A DNA stretch of 64,000 bases from Buddleja alternifolia (GCA_019426215.1 CM033408.1:27073953-27137952); one strand, 5' to 3'; positions 11,707-24,488 are shown, numbered from the stretch's first letter. Translations and numbers: made by a program. The notes: generated by a model not told the origin, from the sequence alone.

Positions 11707-12209
11707 TGTTGTGGAACTCAGAGTCATATTCCACCACATATAGAAATAGCGAGGGAAATATCGTACTAGAAAACCACACTAGATTTAATTCCCAGGAAAG
11801 ATTGGAGGCGTCACAAGGGTCGCGCTTAAAACCCAATCTCCTTGACAGAATTAACTAGACGAATTTAATAGCACAATATAACACTACAACTATAACTAAC
11901 AATGGCTACTTGAAGAATAGCACAAAATAAAAAACATCAAATTTAACGAGGTTCGGCTAATTTAGCCTACGTCCTCGGACCCCACCAAAAATATTTCATT
12001 AAGGACCAAAGTGAAAATATTACAAATTATAGAGGAGAGAAAACAAAATGCCTTAAAGACTTGGGCAAATGTTGGGATGGTTTCTAAACTAAAGAGGTGG
12101 TCTCCTTTTATAGGAGAAAGAGACCACCCTTACAATGTGTTTCCAATGTGAGACAAATGTGCTCTTCATTATCAAAGGAAATGAGCTATTTCTTCACCAC
12201 ACTTCAACA
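11707..12209 (-). repeat. 5' LTR of the 3.7-kb copia element
   Basis: This is the 5' LTR in minus orientation. The primer-binding site abuts its left edge at about 11694-11704. Confidence 0.93.
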
Positions 12210-12214
12210 CAGGT

Positions 12215-12530
12215 TAGACTGCATGGGTTCGTTATGGTTCAGAGGCGGGTCAGAATCTGATTTTAATCAGGACTATTTGAGCGGGTCTAGGACCCCGGGA
12301 ACCATCATTGACATTCCTAGTTCTATTCTAAAATGATACTATCTTATATTGTACTCCACTTTATTTCATATACAGGCGCCATATAGATCCATATCACTTG
12401 TTTATTGAAGAAAAAAATATTGCACACGCGACGCGCATATTAGAAATAATTTATTTTCTTGTACGTCACTCTATTTTTTTTTCCCCACTCTATCTGTGTA
12501 CAACATGAATGTTGTACACACTTTATGTCA
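12215..12530. repeat. Paralogous segment A, right half
   Basis: This continues the segment interrupted at 8526 ('ttagactgcatgggtt' onward). It matches 41394-41549 and then 55938-56122. It preserves 'ctttatttcatatacaggcgcc' intact, the uninterrupted version of the site hit by the 14-kb insertion in segment B. Confidence 0.8.
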
Positions 12531-12634
12531 ACTTTATATTTCTGAAAAAATATTCATGCACATATCGTGTATAGGTAATGTGACAAACAAGATAAAAATT
12601 ATAATAGACAAGAGAATCCGAACCCTAACATAAA

Positions 12635-12806
12635 GGATTCTTTTTTTTTTTTTTGGTTCCAAAAAGGTTAGACGGGGAATTGTCTAATCCCTCGGGCCGG
12701 GTCGCTCAAAGAGAAGTCCTCTCAGGGTGGTGTCTCCAGTAGAATTTGAACCTTTGTCGTCTCTCTGGGTCACAAGCCGCTTACCACTTGGTCTAACCAC
12801 TTTGGG
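12635..12806 (-). mobile_element. tRNA-derived SINE with 9-bp target duplication
   Basis: On the minus strand it has an RNA polymerase III A-box-like 'tggttagaccaagtgg', a B-box-like 'ggttcaaattc', a ~90-base body and an A-rich tail (the T run at about 12641-12654 on the plus strand). The direct repeat taacataaa flanks it at 12626-12634 and 12807-12815. Confidence 0.85.
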
Positions 12807-12815
12807 TAACATAAA

Positions 12816-14379
12816 TTATTCATACTGCTGCTGGGCATCATCAAAGTGAAAAATGTTTGTCATTCCATATTTTATTAGATCGCATGTAATAGAGTAGTAC
12901 TCCTAACCTACGTTCATGTCATATTTCATTTTAATTATGTTTTGTTTGAACTTTGAACTCTCTTACACTATGTTGGGGTCAATAATTGGGTATAGGCGCA
13001 TGCCATTTTATCCCAACTTAGCCCACATGACCTTAGTTAATTAAATACATGACATGAAAAAAATCGTGAATTAATACGTACAGGTATATAACGAAATACG
13101 GTGAAATAATAGGTTAGAAATATGGGAACGAGAAATGATCAAGTTTGTAGTGGTACAAGTATAATACAAATATTAATGAATTATTTTTGAATAACAATAC
13201 GGGTCGCTTTTATATAAATTTCTAAGATATATTATTTATATTGGCTCTTCATTTATAAAAATAATATTTTATAAGAGTCATTAGTTAAGAATAATCAATA
13301 ATTGGATAAGTTATTAAAATATAGGTTTTAACTATACAATACTTATAAACATTAATTATAGTTTTCTAGTTTGAAAAAAAAAATCATATTCTTTGTCGAA
13401 ATTAGAGCGTTATTCCTCAAGTGTGACACGAGATATATAAAGTATGTACATTAAACGGTTCAGCTCAAAAGTATGGGTAATAGTCGTTAAGTTCAAAATG
13501 CAAACGGAAAACAGAGAATACATAAGTACATATATTATATGAGTATAATATGAGTTTTAACTAACAGAGCAAGAGACTTTAACCAAATATATAAATGACA
13601 AGTTGGAGACATGCTACCAAAAATAAGGGTTAATGGCATTTTTGTAACACCCTATATTTCCGGCTCCGAGTTTTAGAGAGACAAATGTAAGATTTACTAT
13701 TTCTTGAATATAATTAGATTTTGTAGCTTATAGTGTTATTCTAGCGAGTCGTGCTCGACCCCAAATTTTTTGCTACTTGCTTGTATAATTAAAATAATAC
13801 TCTAACTATATGTGAAAGGCTAGTAGTATTTACAAGTCCTTGTAGACTGGTTATGAGTGGTATGATCTAATGCATATATGATATATATATTTGTTTGTTA
13901 ATATACTTTTATATTTATATATATATATATATATATAGATGAGAGTAGAAGACAAAGGTAGGTGGCAGACTTAGAATATGACACCACCTACTTCCAATTT
14001 GAATGTGGCAAGAGAGGGAAAAAATGACAACATGCATCCTTCATCCTCACCTTGGTACCTTGTTGGCCAACTAGCTAGCATATAACCTTCACCTCTTTAT
14101 TAATCATTTCCAGAAAAGAACACCTCAAACTCATATTTCAGACCCCTTAAAAAAATGAGATTACCACCACGCATTCCTGGACTTGAAACGGTATTGGGAA
14201 GTCTTAGATATTAGAGAACTGCTTAGGAAAAGGAAAAATTGTAGACTGCGAATGTTGGGAGTTTGCCCATTTTCGGGGTAAAATGATATCCTAATTGAAC
14301 ATGGTTGGTCTTGATTCCTGCCTAAGAGGTAGATGAAAACACTGGTGGTTTTGGTTTTTGCCCAGATCTTTGGAGTTTC
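12816..14379. other. Intergenic AT-rich spacer
   Basis: No gene recognised. There is a short (TA)n run at about 13917-13936. Close to the copia insertion an ATG at 14333 opens a short frame that is interrupted by the element (see findings). Confidence 0.5.
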
Positions 14380-15429
14380 TGTTGAACAAATTTAACGAAC
14401 AATTTGAAAAATGCAAGAAAAGGATGAGAGTATTTCAAGGCGAAAATTAACTCTGTCCTTAACACGAAATTGCCCCGGCTATAGGTGGTACCGGTTTTGA
14501 CAAAACGTGTCCCAAGATACAACGAAACCTTTTCTGAAGATTGAACCACTTCAATTTCAAAAAAAATCGAACTTTACTAAACTGCTGAAAAACTCAAAAA
14601 ATGTTTGATGATGATATGATGAACTCAAGAACACTAGAGAGAATGTGTTTGAGTTGGTGTGAATTTCAGAATGCTGGAGGACCCCTTTATATAGGTGAAA
14701 AATCTGATAGAATTAAATCAGAAATTTAATTATGCCATTAACCATTTTTGTAACAGCACAAATAAATCAGATGCTATGGCTGTTATGAAATAGTCTTCTA
14801 GAAGGCTGAATTTAAATTTAATTCGAATTAAAAAAAATGTGGCCAGCATTTTATTAATTCAAATTGATTTAATAAAATCAAATTTAGCTTTGTTGGATTT
14901 TCTAGAAAACCCAATTAAACTTTTGTCCAAAAAGAATAATAGAGAGGCCCAAGCCCACACCAAACACCTCAAGCCACAAGACCAAGACCCAGGCCCATGG
15001 CCCACGGCCCGAGGCCCGAGCCCGAGCCCGAGTCCGTGGTCCGGTCCACCGGACCGCCCGAGTGAGGAGCTAAGAAACTGGGCCTAGACACAATTGCATA
15101 ACTTCTCCCCCTTTCACACAAAGGCCCAAAGTGGATGACCCAAGGGCCAAACCCTTGTCTTGAGGTAAGGAATTATAAACCCACTTGAATAGTGATTTAT
15201 ATCCTATGTGGGATACACAAGTTCAAACACCTCACTTTAGCACTTAATTTCTCATTCGTTACGAGTCCGAATTGAGAAATTCGAAATGCTAATCTCATCT
15301 ACTCGGAACGTAGATTAAGATTATCCAATAATCTTTTGTATCCCGGATATGTACGGTATTCGAATTTCGTACACAAAAGTGGTGGAACACACACTTTGTA
15401 AAACTCTTAAAATCCATTTTTTTCCAACA
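14380..15429 (-). repeat. 3' LTR of the 6.9-kb copia element
   Basis: It contains a GC-rich (GAGCCC)n-type tract near 14995-15060 that is longer than in the other LTR. Confidence 0.93.
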
Positions 15430-15996
15430 ATCCCCCACACGAATGAAATTAATGCAATGCATGCTCTTGAGATTTTGATTGAAAGTTTATCACATCAGAA
15501 GAGGTAGCTTTTGGCTTTGAACCTTTCTTAGTGAAATATCATCGGATTTACTAGGCTACCCAATGAACGTGATGTCTTGAATTGGTCAGCCGTTCGTGTA
15601 AACCCAGACAACGATATTCACATAATAAACTTTCAGCAGTTTTTCAGTTCTCATGGTTGGGTCCATTTTGGTCGTGGCACCCCCTCTTGGTTTCAGTAGT
15701 GTTTACATTTTACTCAATGTTGAGGCGGCCTACACCTCACACTTACATAGGTGACTTCCTAATTAAGAGTATCCTGCCATACTCCACTTCATTTAGACAA
15801 TGTAGGAATCATTAAAAGCCCAGCTTAACCTTTGCTACAACTTGCAGGTTGCACTTCTTTATCATAGAAATGGGTTTAGAGTTTATGTGAATTAAACTCT
15901 TAAGTGCCTCACCGAATATTCACAGATTAGTTGTCCCATTGAACCAAGATCTTGGGATCTCCAGTCAACATGGTTGGTTACCACTGTGTCCATTCT

Positions 15997-18900
15997 TTAA
16001 TTTGTAGTCATTAAACCCATTCCTCTATATAGGTATTCTTCTTGATCTCTAGGCAATCCTTTCGTCAAAGGATCTGCAATATTCTCCTTTGATTTCACAT
16101 AATCAATGGAAATTATTCCGTTAGAGATCAATTGTTTAATGGTATTGTGTCTACGACGAATGTGTCTACGATGAATATGTCTAGACTTAACATTATACAT
16201 ACTATTTTGCGCCCTACCAATTGCCGACTGACAGTCACAATGAATTAAGATAGGGGGCACTGGTTTTTCTCAATAGGGAACATCTTCTAAGAAATTTCAT
16301 AGCCACTCGGCTTCTTCACCAGCTTTGTCTAAAGCTATGAATTCTGATTCCATTGTGGATCGGGCTATGCAAGTTTGCTTAGATGATTTCCATGGCACCG
16401 CTCCACCACCGATGGTAAAAATATACCCACTTGTGGACTTAGAGTCATTTGTGTCTGATATCCAATTAGCATCACTGTATCCTTCTATTACAGCTGGATA
16501 TCTTGAGTAGTGTAATCCAAAGCTCTTTGTGTACTTTAAGTACTTAAGTACTCTAGTTAAGGCCTTCCAGTGGTCTAAACTAGGATTACTTGTGAACCTA
16601 CTCAACTTGCTCATAGAGTAAGTTAGATCAGGGCGGGTACAGTTCATGATATACATTAAACTCCCAATGACCCTAGCATACTCTAACTGTGACACGGGTT
16701 CGCCATAGTTTTTACTTAGGTGAACGCTCATGTCTACTGGCGTCTTAACAATCGCACTGTCGCTGGGAAGGAATTTTTCCAGAACTGTCTCAACATAATG
16801 AGACTGTGACAGTATGATTCCTTCAGATGTTCTTAAGATTTTAATCCCAAGTATGACATCTGCCAACCCTATATCTTTCATGTCAAAGTTCTTCTTTAAC
16901 ATTCCTTTAGTATTCATGATGATTTCATGATTACTACCCATAATTAGCATGTCATCGACATAGAGACACACTACAACATATGCGTTATGTGTTTGTCTAA
17001 CATACACGCATTTGTCGCACTCGTTTATCTTAAAACCATTTGATAACATAGTGTTATCAAATTTTTTATGCCACTGCTTTGGTGCTTGTTTAAGTCCATA
17101 CAAGGACTTTACAAGTTTACACACCTTTTTCTCCTGTCCAGAAGCAACATACCCCTCGAGTTGTTCCATATGTATTTCTTCTTCTAATTCTCCGTTCAGA
17201 AACGCAGTCTTAACATCCATTTGATGTATCTCAAGGTTATGCAGCGCGGCAATAGCGATGAATAATCTTATGGATATTATTCTCGTTACTGGAGAATAAG
17301 TATCAAAGAAATCTAGACCCTCTGTTTGTCGGTATCCTTTGACTACCAGACGGGCCTTATACTTATCAACAGATCCATCGGTCTTATATTTTCGTTTGAG
17401 AATCCATTTACAGCCTAAAGGCTTACTTCCCTTTGGAAGATCAACCAACTCCCAGGTATGGTTGTGCATAATAGACTCGATTTCACTTTTGATAGCCTCT
17501 TTCCAGAGTTGAGCATCTGGACTGGACATTGCCTCCTTAATCGTCCTTGGTTCACCTTCTAATGTATAAGATACAAAGTCGGGACCAAACGTTTTAGGAA
17601 CTTTTGCCCTTTTGCTACGTCGAGGTTCTTCATCCCCGGGATTAGAACCACTCGTAGACGCTTCATGTGTTCTTTTAAGAGGATTTTCTTCAGTTCTTTC
17701 CTTATTTGGAAAGATGTCCTCAAAAAAAGAAGCATTTCTAGATTCCATGATAGTACCTTCATGAATCTCAGAAATCTCAGATTTATGTACCAGAAATTGA
17801 TAGGCGCTACTATTAAGTGCATAACCAATGAATATGCAATCAATAGTTTTAGGTCCTATCTTAACTTGTTTGGGTTTGGGTACTTCTACCTTAGCCAAAC
17901 ACCCCCACACTTTGAGGTACTTATATGAAGGTTTGTGACCTTTCCAAAGTTCGTACGGAGTCTCACTCCTACTTTTGTGGGGAATTTTATTAAGTATATA
18001 ATTGGCAGAGAGGATCGCCTCCCCCCACAAATTCTGAGGTAATCCAGAATTTATCAACATCGTATTCATCATTTCTTTAAGAGTACGATTTTTTCGTTCA
18101 GCAACACCATTTGATTGAGGTGAATATGGTGCCATCGTTTGATGAATAATGCTAGAGTTGGTACAGAGTTCATCAAAAGGCGCTCCGTATTCTCCACCTC
18201 TATCACTTCGGATAGCTTTTATTCTTTTCCCAAGTTGATTCTCAACTTCAGTTTTGTAATGTGTAAACGCTCCAAGCACTTCATCTTTACTTTTAAGTAA
18301 ATACACATAACAATACTTTGTGCAATCATCTATGAATGTAATGAAATACTTTTTTCCACCTCTAGTTTGCACAAACTTTAAATCACAGATATCACTGTGA
18401 ATAAGTTCTAGAGGTGCGGAGTTCCTTTCCACAGAGGGAAACGGTAGTTTGACTAGTTTCGCTTCAACACATATTTCACATTTGTGTTGCGTTTCAACTT
18501 TGAAGGTAGGTAATAAATTTAAATTTATTAGTGTTCGCATAGTATTAAAATTCACATGTCCTAGTCTAACATGCCATAAATTTGAATACTCAAGCAAGTA
18601 AGCAGAAGATGTAATTTTCTTATCATCAATTTCGGTTACAACAGCGCGAATAACGTTCATTACATTCATTTTAAAAAGGCCCTGTTCTAGGTAACCTTTT
18701 CCTACGTAAATTCCACGCTTTGTAAATGAAAACCTATCCACCTCAAACACTAGCTTGAACCCGTTCTTCACTAGAGCAGATCCTGATACCAGATTCTTGC
18801 GAATATCAGGAACATGTAGCACCTCGGTCAGAGTCAGCTCTTTCCCGGAGGTTATCTTCAGCACCACTTTGCCAATTCCTAGAACCGGAGAAGTGGCAGA

Positions 18901-19430
18901 GTTTTCCATATACAGTTTTCGCCCATCAGAAAGAGAGTAAGATGAGAACGCCTCCTTATCAGAGCAGATGTGGCGGGTTGCCCCAGTGTCGATGAACCAC
19001 TCCCTTGGGTTGTCCACCAGATTTGTCTCGAACACAACAGCGGTGAGATCGAGTTTAGACAAGTCTAGTGGGACCCTATTGTCAGATAGGTCATCGATCA
19101 TTTCGTTGATGCCCTTGACGTCATCAACAGCCAAGTGAACCTGGTTCGGAGCCTGGTTCTGAACCTGCTTGCCTTTGTTCTGGTTCTGACCAGAACCTTG
19201 CCTTTGAGACTTATTTTTCTTGGGCTCTTTGCAGTCTCTAGCCCAATGATTTGGACAGCCACAGTTGAAACAACCATTTCCCTGTTTCGTCTTTCTTTTC
19301 CTAGTTTGCTTTTTCTAGGCATTTCCTTTGGGTTTCCCCTGGAACTTTCTCTTCCGGTTGGAGCCTTCCGGAACTTCGGCAATGTTTGCTATCGCCTGCA
19401 CTTGAGGCTTCTTGTCAGAGCCCCGATTGT
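15997..19430 (-). pseudogene. Copia pol (protease, integrase, RT, RNase H) with three nonsense codons
   Basis: The continuous frame from 19134 down to 16297 holds the following in order. Aspartic protease (DTGATRHIC, near residue 50); pre-integrase HHCC zinc site ([11 protein letters not shown]...CEICVEAK, near 185-230); integrase core ([32 protein letters not shown]); copia RT ([35 protein letters not shown]); and RNase H (YSDANW). Upstream in the same frame is a zinc knuckle ([14 protein letters not shown]), preceded by TAG at 19315-19317. RNase H is cut by TGA at 16297-16299 and TGA at 16270-16272, then resumes in frame to 15997 (ILIHCDCQSAI...ADPLTKGLP). All three stops fit single C-to-T or G-to-A changes. 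Otherwise the frame is well kept. Confidence 0.93.
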
Positions 19431-19436
19431 CTTCCT

Positions 19437-20246
19437 CTAGTGTTTCAAGTAATTTTTGAAATTCCTCCACGAGGGCGGTAACTTCTCTATAACTGAAGCT
19501 ACTTGGAAGGATTCACTTAGAGCCATCCCTTTAGCATGAACTTCATGAATTATTATCTGAAGCTCTTGGACTTGGCTCGTGACGGACTTGGAGTCCACCA
19601 TTTTGAAGTCTAAGAACTTCGCGACCACGAACTTTTTAAGTCCGGCATCCTCAGTTCCATACTTCTTATCCAGTGCCTCCCAGAGGTCTTTGGCAGACTT
19701 CACTTCTTGAAAGACGCTGTAAAGTGAGTCACATAATCCACCGAGTAGGTAATTCCTGCAAAGGAAATCACTTTGGATCCAAGAATCATAAGCCGTCCTT
19801 AGTTGGCTATCAGTTGACTCAGCCGAGACATAGGGAGCGTCTTCCCTTAAGTACCTTGCTAGGCTCAGGGTCGTAAGGTAGAACAGCATCTTTTGCTTCC
19901 ACCTCTTAAAGTCAGCCCCGCTGAACTTGAATGGCTTTTCAGCCTGAGCCGGTATCACCGGGTTAGCCATAGGAACAAATGGAGGAACCGGACCAGAGCC
20001 AGACCCGGAACCAGGACCTAGTCCTGAACCGGAGCCTAACTCGGCGCCCCCACTAGAATCGAAGCCAGAACCGGAACCAAACCCAGCACCGAAACCAGGA
20101 CACAACCCTGAACCGGAACCAAAACCTGAACCGAAACCAGGACCCAGCCCTGAACCGGAACCAATGTCGAGACCAAGGCCTGCTCTAGGACCAAGGTCGA
20201 AGTCTAGAGTATCAGCAGCAGCTGCAACATCATCACGGTTTTCCAT
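19437..20246 (-). pseudogene. Copia gag with Gly/Ser-rich insert, frameshifted
   Basis: The likely ATG is the complement of 20244-20246 ([12 protein letters not shown]), about 50 bases inside the 5' LTR edge. Residues ~20-95 are a low-complexity run of [15 protein letters not shown] type. They are followed by typical copia gag (FKFSGADFKRWKQKMLFYL, then LWEALDKKYGTEDAGLKKF and PPSWRNFKNYLKH). The frame ends at 19437 in TAG. The expected continuation (EDNRGSDKKPQ..., then the zinc knuckle) lies in another frame, so there is a small indel there. Confidence 0.88.
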
Positions 20247-20296
20247 TTTCAAATTTTTCGAAAAAATTTGAATCAACAGAAATTTCGTGTTAAGCT

Positions 20297-21311
20297 TGTT
20301 GAACAAATTTAACGAACAATTTGAAAAATGCAAGAAAAGGATGAGAGTGTTTCGAGGCGAGAATTAACTCTATCCTTAACACGAAATTGCCCCGGCTATA
20401 GGTGGTACCGGCGTTGACAAAACGTGTCCCAAGATACAACGAAACCTTTTCTGAAGATTGAACCACTTCAATTTCAGAAAAAATCGAACTTTACTAAACT
20501 GCTGAAAAACTCAAGAAATGTTTGATGATGATATGATGAACTCAAGAACACTAGAGAGAATGTGTTTGAGTTGGTGTGAATTTCAAAATGCTGGAGGACC
20601 CCTTTATATAGGTGAAAAATCTGATAGAATTAAATCAGAAATTTAATTCTGCCATTAACCATTTTTGTAACAGCACAAATAAATCAGATGTTATGGCTAT
20701 TATGAAATAGTCTTCTAGAAGGCTGAATTTAAATTTAATTCGAATTAAAAAAAATGTGGCCAGCATTTTATTAATTCAAATTGATTTAATAAAATCAAAT
20801 TTAACTTTGTTGGATTTTCTAGAAAGCCCAATTAAACTTTTGTCCAAAAAGAATAATAGAAAAAGAATAATAGAGAGGCCCAAGCCCACACCAAACACCT
20901 CAAGCCACAAGACCAAGACCAAGGCCCACGACCCGGCCGCGAGCCCGAGCCCGAGCCCGAGCGAGGAGCTAAGAAATTGGGCCTAGACACAATTGCATAG
21001 CTCCTCCCCCTTTCACACAAAGGCCCAAAGTGGATGACCCAAGGGCCAAACCCTTGTCTTGAGGTAAGGAATTATAAACCCAATCCTATGTGGGATACAC
21101 AAGTTCAAACACCTCACTTTAGCACTTAATTTCTCATTCGTTACAAGTCCGAATTGAGAAATTTGAAATGATAATCTCATCTACTCGGAACGTAGATTAA
21201 GATTATCCAATAATCTTTTGTATCCCGGATACGTACGGTATTTAAATTTCGTACACAAAAGTGGTGGAACACACACTTTGTAAAACTCTTAAAATCCTTT
21301 TTTTTCCAACA
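20297..21311 (-). repeat. 5' LTR of the 6.9-kb copia element
   Basis: A direct copy of 14380-15429. It has a duplicated 'agaataatagaaa' near 20850 and a shorter GAGCCC tract than its partner. Confidence 0.93.
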
Positions 21312-21392
21312 GTTTCTCATAAACTTTGTCTAATGGAGACCCTCGTGCACAAAGCCAAATCTGCTGCTAATGGAGTTTTTTGTAGTTTTGAC

Positions 21393-21818
21393 CATGGTTC
21401 AATGTCGCGGTATCGGTGATAATATCAAGGGTGTTGTTCCATATCGGTCGCGGCGTATCCGGATATTATCAGGCGATACGATACAAAAACATTATAAAAT
21501 GCTCCAAAATTTCTTAAAAAATTAGTAAAATTAAAGAAAAATGTAAATAACACAAATTGCTACTTTTTAATACATATTAAAAGTATTTACTATATCAACC
21601 ATCAATGAAGTTAAATATATCATTCTAGTCACTCAAGAAATTAATTCATAGAAATAAGACATGAATGCATTTAGTTTGTTATAAAGTTTTACATATGAAT
21701 ATTACAAGAAAGCGCATGTTGCCAATGACACGATTTGAATATGAAACAACAAAAAATATCAACATTAAGGACAATAAGCAAAAAATCACAAAAGAATAAT
21801 AATAATAATAATAATAAT

Positions 21819-21849
<31 letters not shown>

Positions 21850-22261
21850 GTTCATCATAAACACATTTCTGATATAATTTGCTCCCAACTTCCAATTGCC
21901 TGATACTTTGATATATTCACTAACAATCTGATATAATTTCTGGGAATGGAACGTGGTGAGCTCCTTAAATATATTCATTAACAGATGCCAATTATAAGTG
22001 CTCACGATTTGCAGGTCTTTCAATCTGTAATCAACGATGTTCTGCCCAGATTTCGGTATCCCTGATATTATCCAAAAATCGACCGATAATATTCAAAATA
22101 TCCGATATTATCATCATATCGTCGATATTATCAGCCGATATCCGATAATATCGGCGATACCACGATAACAAAGCGTATCGTCGGAATTTATCGGATCGGA
22201 GGGGTCCGATCCAGTTATGTATCGGCCGATATCATTGGATATCGGCCGATACTTTAAACCA
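21393..22261. mobile_element. Mutator-like MITE rich in TATCGG motifs
   Basis: It is flanked by a 10-bp direct repeat tagttttgac (21383-21392 and 22262-22271); 9-10 bp is the length expected for Mutator-like elements. The ends are inverted: 'catggttcaa...ggtatcgg' on the left and the complement of 'ccgatactttaaaccata' on the right. Both flanks contain many TATCGG/CCGATA words. It has no coding capacity. Confidence 0.75.
21795..21849. repeat. (AAT)n-(AAC)n microsatellite
   Basis: Compound trinucleotide repeat inside the MITE. It accounts for the poly-Leu/Cys/Tyr frames on the opposite strand, which are not genes. Confidence 0.95.
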
Positions 22262-22289
22262 TAGTTTTGACTTGTAACATGGTTCCTTA

Positions 22290-22849
22290 TGTTGGCATAT
22301 ACCACCAACAGAAAAATAAAAATAAAAGCTAAGTTGGCCACTTACATGTCACTTGCATGAGCAACTTGCTTCATTAGCCAATCACAAGGCTTTGGACGGT
22401 GGAAGAGCTTGCTATAAATAGCAGATGCATTTTCGTTCTTTATACACCAACCAAGAGGCCGAGAACAAAAGCAAAAGGCACAAGTGTGTACGCTGTATTA
22501 TTTGTGGTAGATACAAATTGTGAGGTACGGGGAATACTTGTGGGTTTTTTTCTTGGGGCAGTACAAAGGGGTTGGGAGAGTGTTCCATATAACTTTGAAA
22601 GTGGTTGTACAAGAGTGGTTTTCTTGAGTTTGTCTATAGGCTCAAATGTGTATTGTTTGTACCGGGAAATTCGTCTTATAGTGGAAAAACGGAAACTCTC
22701 GTGGACGTAGGCGAATTTTGCCGAACCACGTAAATCTTTTGTGCATTATAGTTATATTCTTCCGGGTAATATTTTATCATCAACTTGTTGGTGAGATTTG
22801 TCGAATCCTAATAAGTTATCTCGGGCCCAAGCATCTGGTGCACCCAACA
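22290..22849 (+). repeat. Solo LTR, Tork/Tto1-like copia
   Basis: It begins TGTTGG and ends CCAACA, the standard inverted tips. It has a TATAAATAG box at about 22413 and the block 'gtggacgtaggc...gccgaaccacg' near 22700, the same kind of block found in the LTRs at 8.5 and 11.7 kb. No internal region follows. The flanks share only 'ctta', so the target duplication is degraded. The ~100-codon open frame inside (22399-22710) is LTR sequence, not a gene. Confidence 0.7.
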
Positions 22850-23025
22850 CTTACCCTCTCTCAATGATATGTAACAAATTCACTCACTTTTAGTGATCAT
22901 TTGAGCTTAAATTATTGTTGGGCTATTGCCTTGGTAATTAGATTCTTACATACAAAATATGAATAAAGTATTCTATAGTTTCAGTTTTGAAGTTATCAAT
23001 TAGTCCTGTAATTAGGTGACCAAAC

Positions 23026-24340
23026 TGTTAGATCTCATATTTTACATATTTTCATCATATTTTACCTCACCTTTATCTCTATTTTATGGCTTATGGTTAA
23101 TCTTTTCCGTTATTTTTAGCCTAATTTACGTATTTTTATTTATAAGTCGTTTCAATAATTTTGTAGGCATAAAAACGATTATTTTGATGAGTTGAAGGAG
23201 TGTTTCTTACGAGAATAAAGAAGGTTAACCAAGAGGACTTAAAAAAATGCAATAGAGAGGCCACATGATAAAGTTTCTTTGAAGAAAAATTAAGAGAAAA
23301 AATTCTACACAGTTGTGCAGCTGTGGATTTTATATTTTTATGGGCCTCGGTTTTATATATTGGATGAGCCTATTTCTTGTATCTAAGACTCCTTTTAAGT
23401 TAAGGAAAGAGAGAAAAACATTTTTATGCTAGATTAGAGATTTGAAAGTCATATTCTTGAGTTAGAAGACTTAGAGAGAAAGAAAGGAAGTTATCTTAAA
23501 AAGAGAAAGAGGATTTTCTTGAATCCCTATCAATCAAGAGGAGATTTCTTGGATTTTGAAGTATTCATTTTCTCAAGTTGTATCTCTCTATACCTCCATT
23601 GTCGCACATGAGTATTTTTATTTTAATACAAATTATTTTTTGTTTTTCTCTAATTATGCATATAGCTAAATTATTTTCTAGAGTTTAAGAGATGTAGTCT
23701 TGTGTGTTAGTTTGGATTATTCATATTAATTTGATGAGTTTGTTTTGCTTTGTTTATCTATTAATGGGTGTTTAATGCTTATAATTGCTTGATGATCAAT
23801 TACATGATTTAAGATGAATTAAGAAGTACCGGGAGGTGAATTAATTTATCGATTCAGATTTAATAGACATGTGTAAATTGCTTAATAGGGATATTGGTAA
23901 TTTTGCATGAGACTAGTTAAACAATATTCATAAAACTTAATGGATTCATCTAGATTAGTTGTTGATCATGGGAGTGACGAGAATTAATTTAGTTGGGTAC
24001 TCGTGGAGATCTCGGGAGAGTATTAATGTAATTAAGGGAATTAGGTCTTTAATTTAAGCAAAAATGATAACCCATTGAAAGTCAATAATCCATAAAAATA
24101 CCTTGATAAAATCTTAATCCTTAGACTTTTTCGTTAATTGATTTACCATTTTAATTAATCTTATTTTAAATTAGTTTTGAATTATTTCTGCTTTATTAGT
24201 TTAAAAATCACATCTCTTATAATCGATAGTCTAAATAATAGGATAAACTTCGTTTGGTACTTGATAACCTTCCCTGTGGAGACGATCTTATTTTTCACTA
24301 TATTATTTGTTCGATTATGTGTTGTTACGGACGGTTAACA
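23026..24340 (+). repeat. 5' LTR of the Athila-like element
   Basis: 1315 bases, bounded on the right by the primer-binding site. No partner LTR occurs in this window. Confidence 0.75.
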
Positions 24341-24488
24341 AATTGACGCCGTTGCCGGGGAAGTCAACAACTAGTCAATATCAATAATAAGTTGATTCTT
24401 ATTAGTTTAGACATTTTTCTTTATTTATTTCTTTTTATTCTCTATTTTTGTCTATTTGAACCTTGATACTCGAGATTCTTGTTTCAGA

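Larger units (their letters stand above)
8527..12209 (-). mobile_element. Ty1/copia element, 3.7 kb, internally deleted
   Basis: Two direct ~503-bp LTRs (8527-9030 and 11707-12209) flank a minus-strand gag-pol relic. LTRs have TG...CA ends. The 5-bp target duplication is caggt (8522-8526 and 12210-12214). On the minus strand the 5' LTR is followed by a tRNA-Met-type primer site, TGGTATCAGAG (complement of about 11694-11704). By eye the LTRs differ at roughly 14 positions plus a one-base gap, so the insertion is not recent. The gag-protease region and the RNase H are mostly deleted. The pol motifs and the LTR block around 'gacgtaggc..gccgaacc' suggest the Tork/Tto1-like group. Confidence 0.95.
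14380..21311 (-). mobile_element. Ty1/copia element, 6.9 kb, nearly complete
   Basis: LTRs of 1050 bp (14380-15429) and 1015 bp (20297-21311) begin TGTTG and end CAACA. They are flanked by target duplication gtttc at 14375-14379 and 21312-21316. Gag and pol read on the minus strand. A polypurine tract (complement of 'atcccccacacg' at about 15430) abuts the 3' LTR. The LTRs differ by scattered substitutions and by a GC-rich 'cccgagcccgag' tract of different length. I could not see a standard tRNA-Met primer site beside the 5' LTR. Confidence 0.95.

Noticed and set aside
19437..20333. Extended gag start upstream of 20246
   Set aside because: The extra codons lie partly in the 5' LTR; MENRDD at 20246 is the natural start just inside the element.
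21679..22023. Open frames with poly-Leu/Cys/Tyr runs
   Set aside because: They arise from the AAT/AAC microsatellite inside a MITE and have no domain.
22399..22710. A 103-codon frame following a TATA box
   Set aside because: It lies wholly inside a solo LTR; the TATA box is the LTR's own.
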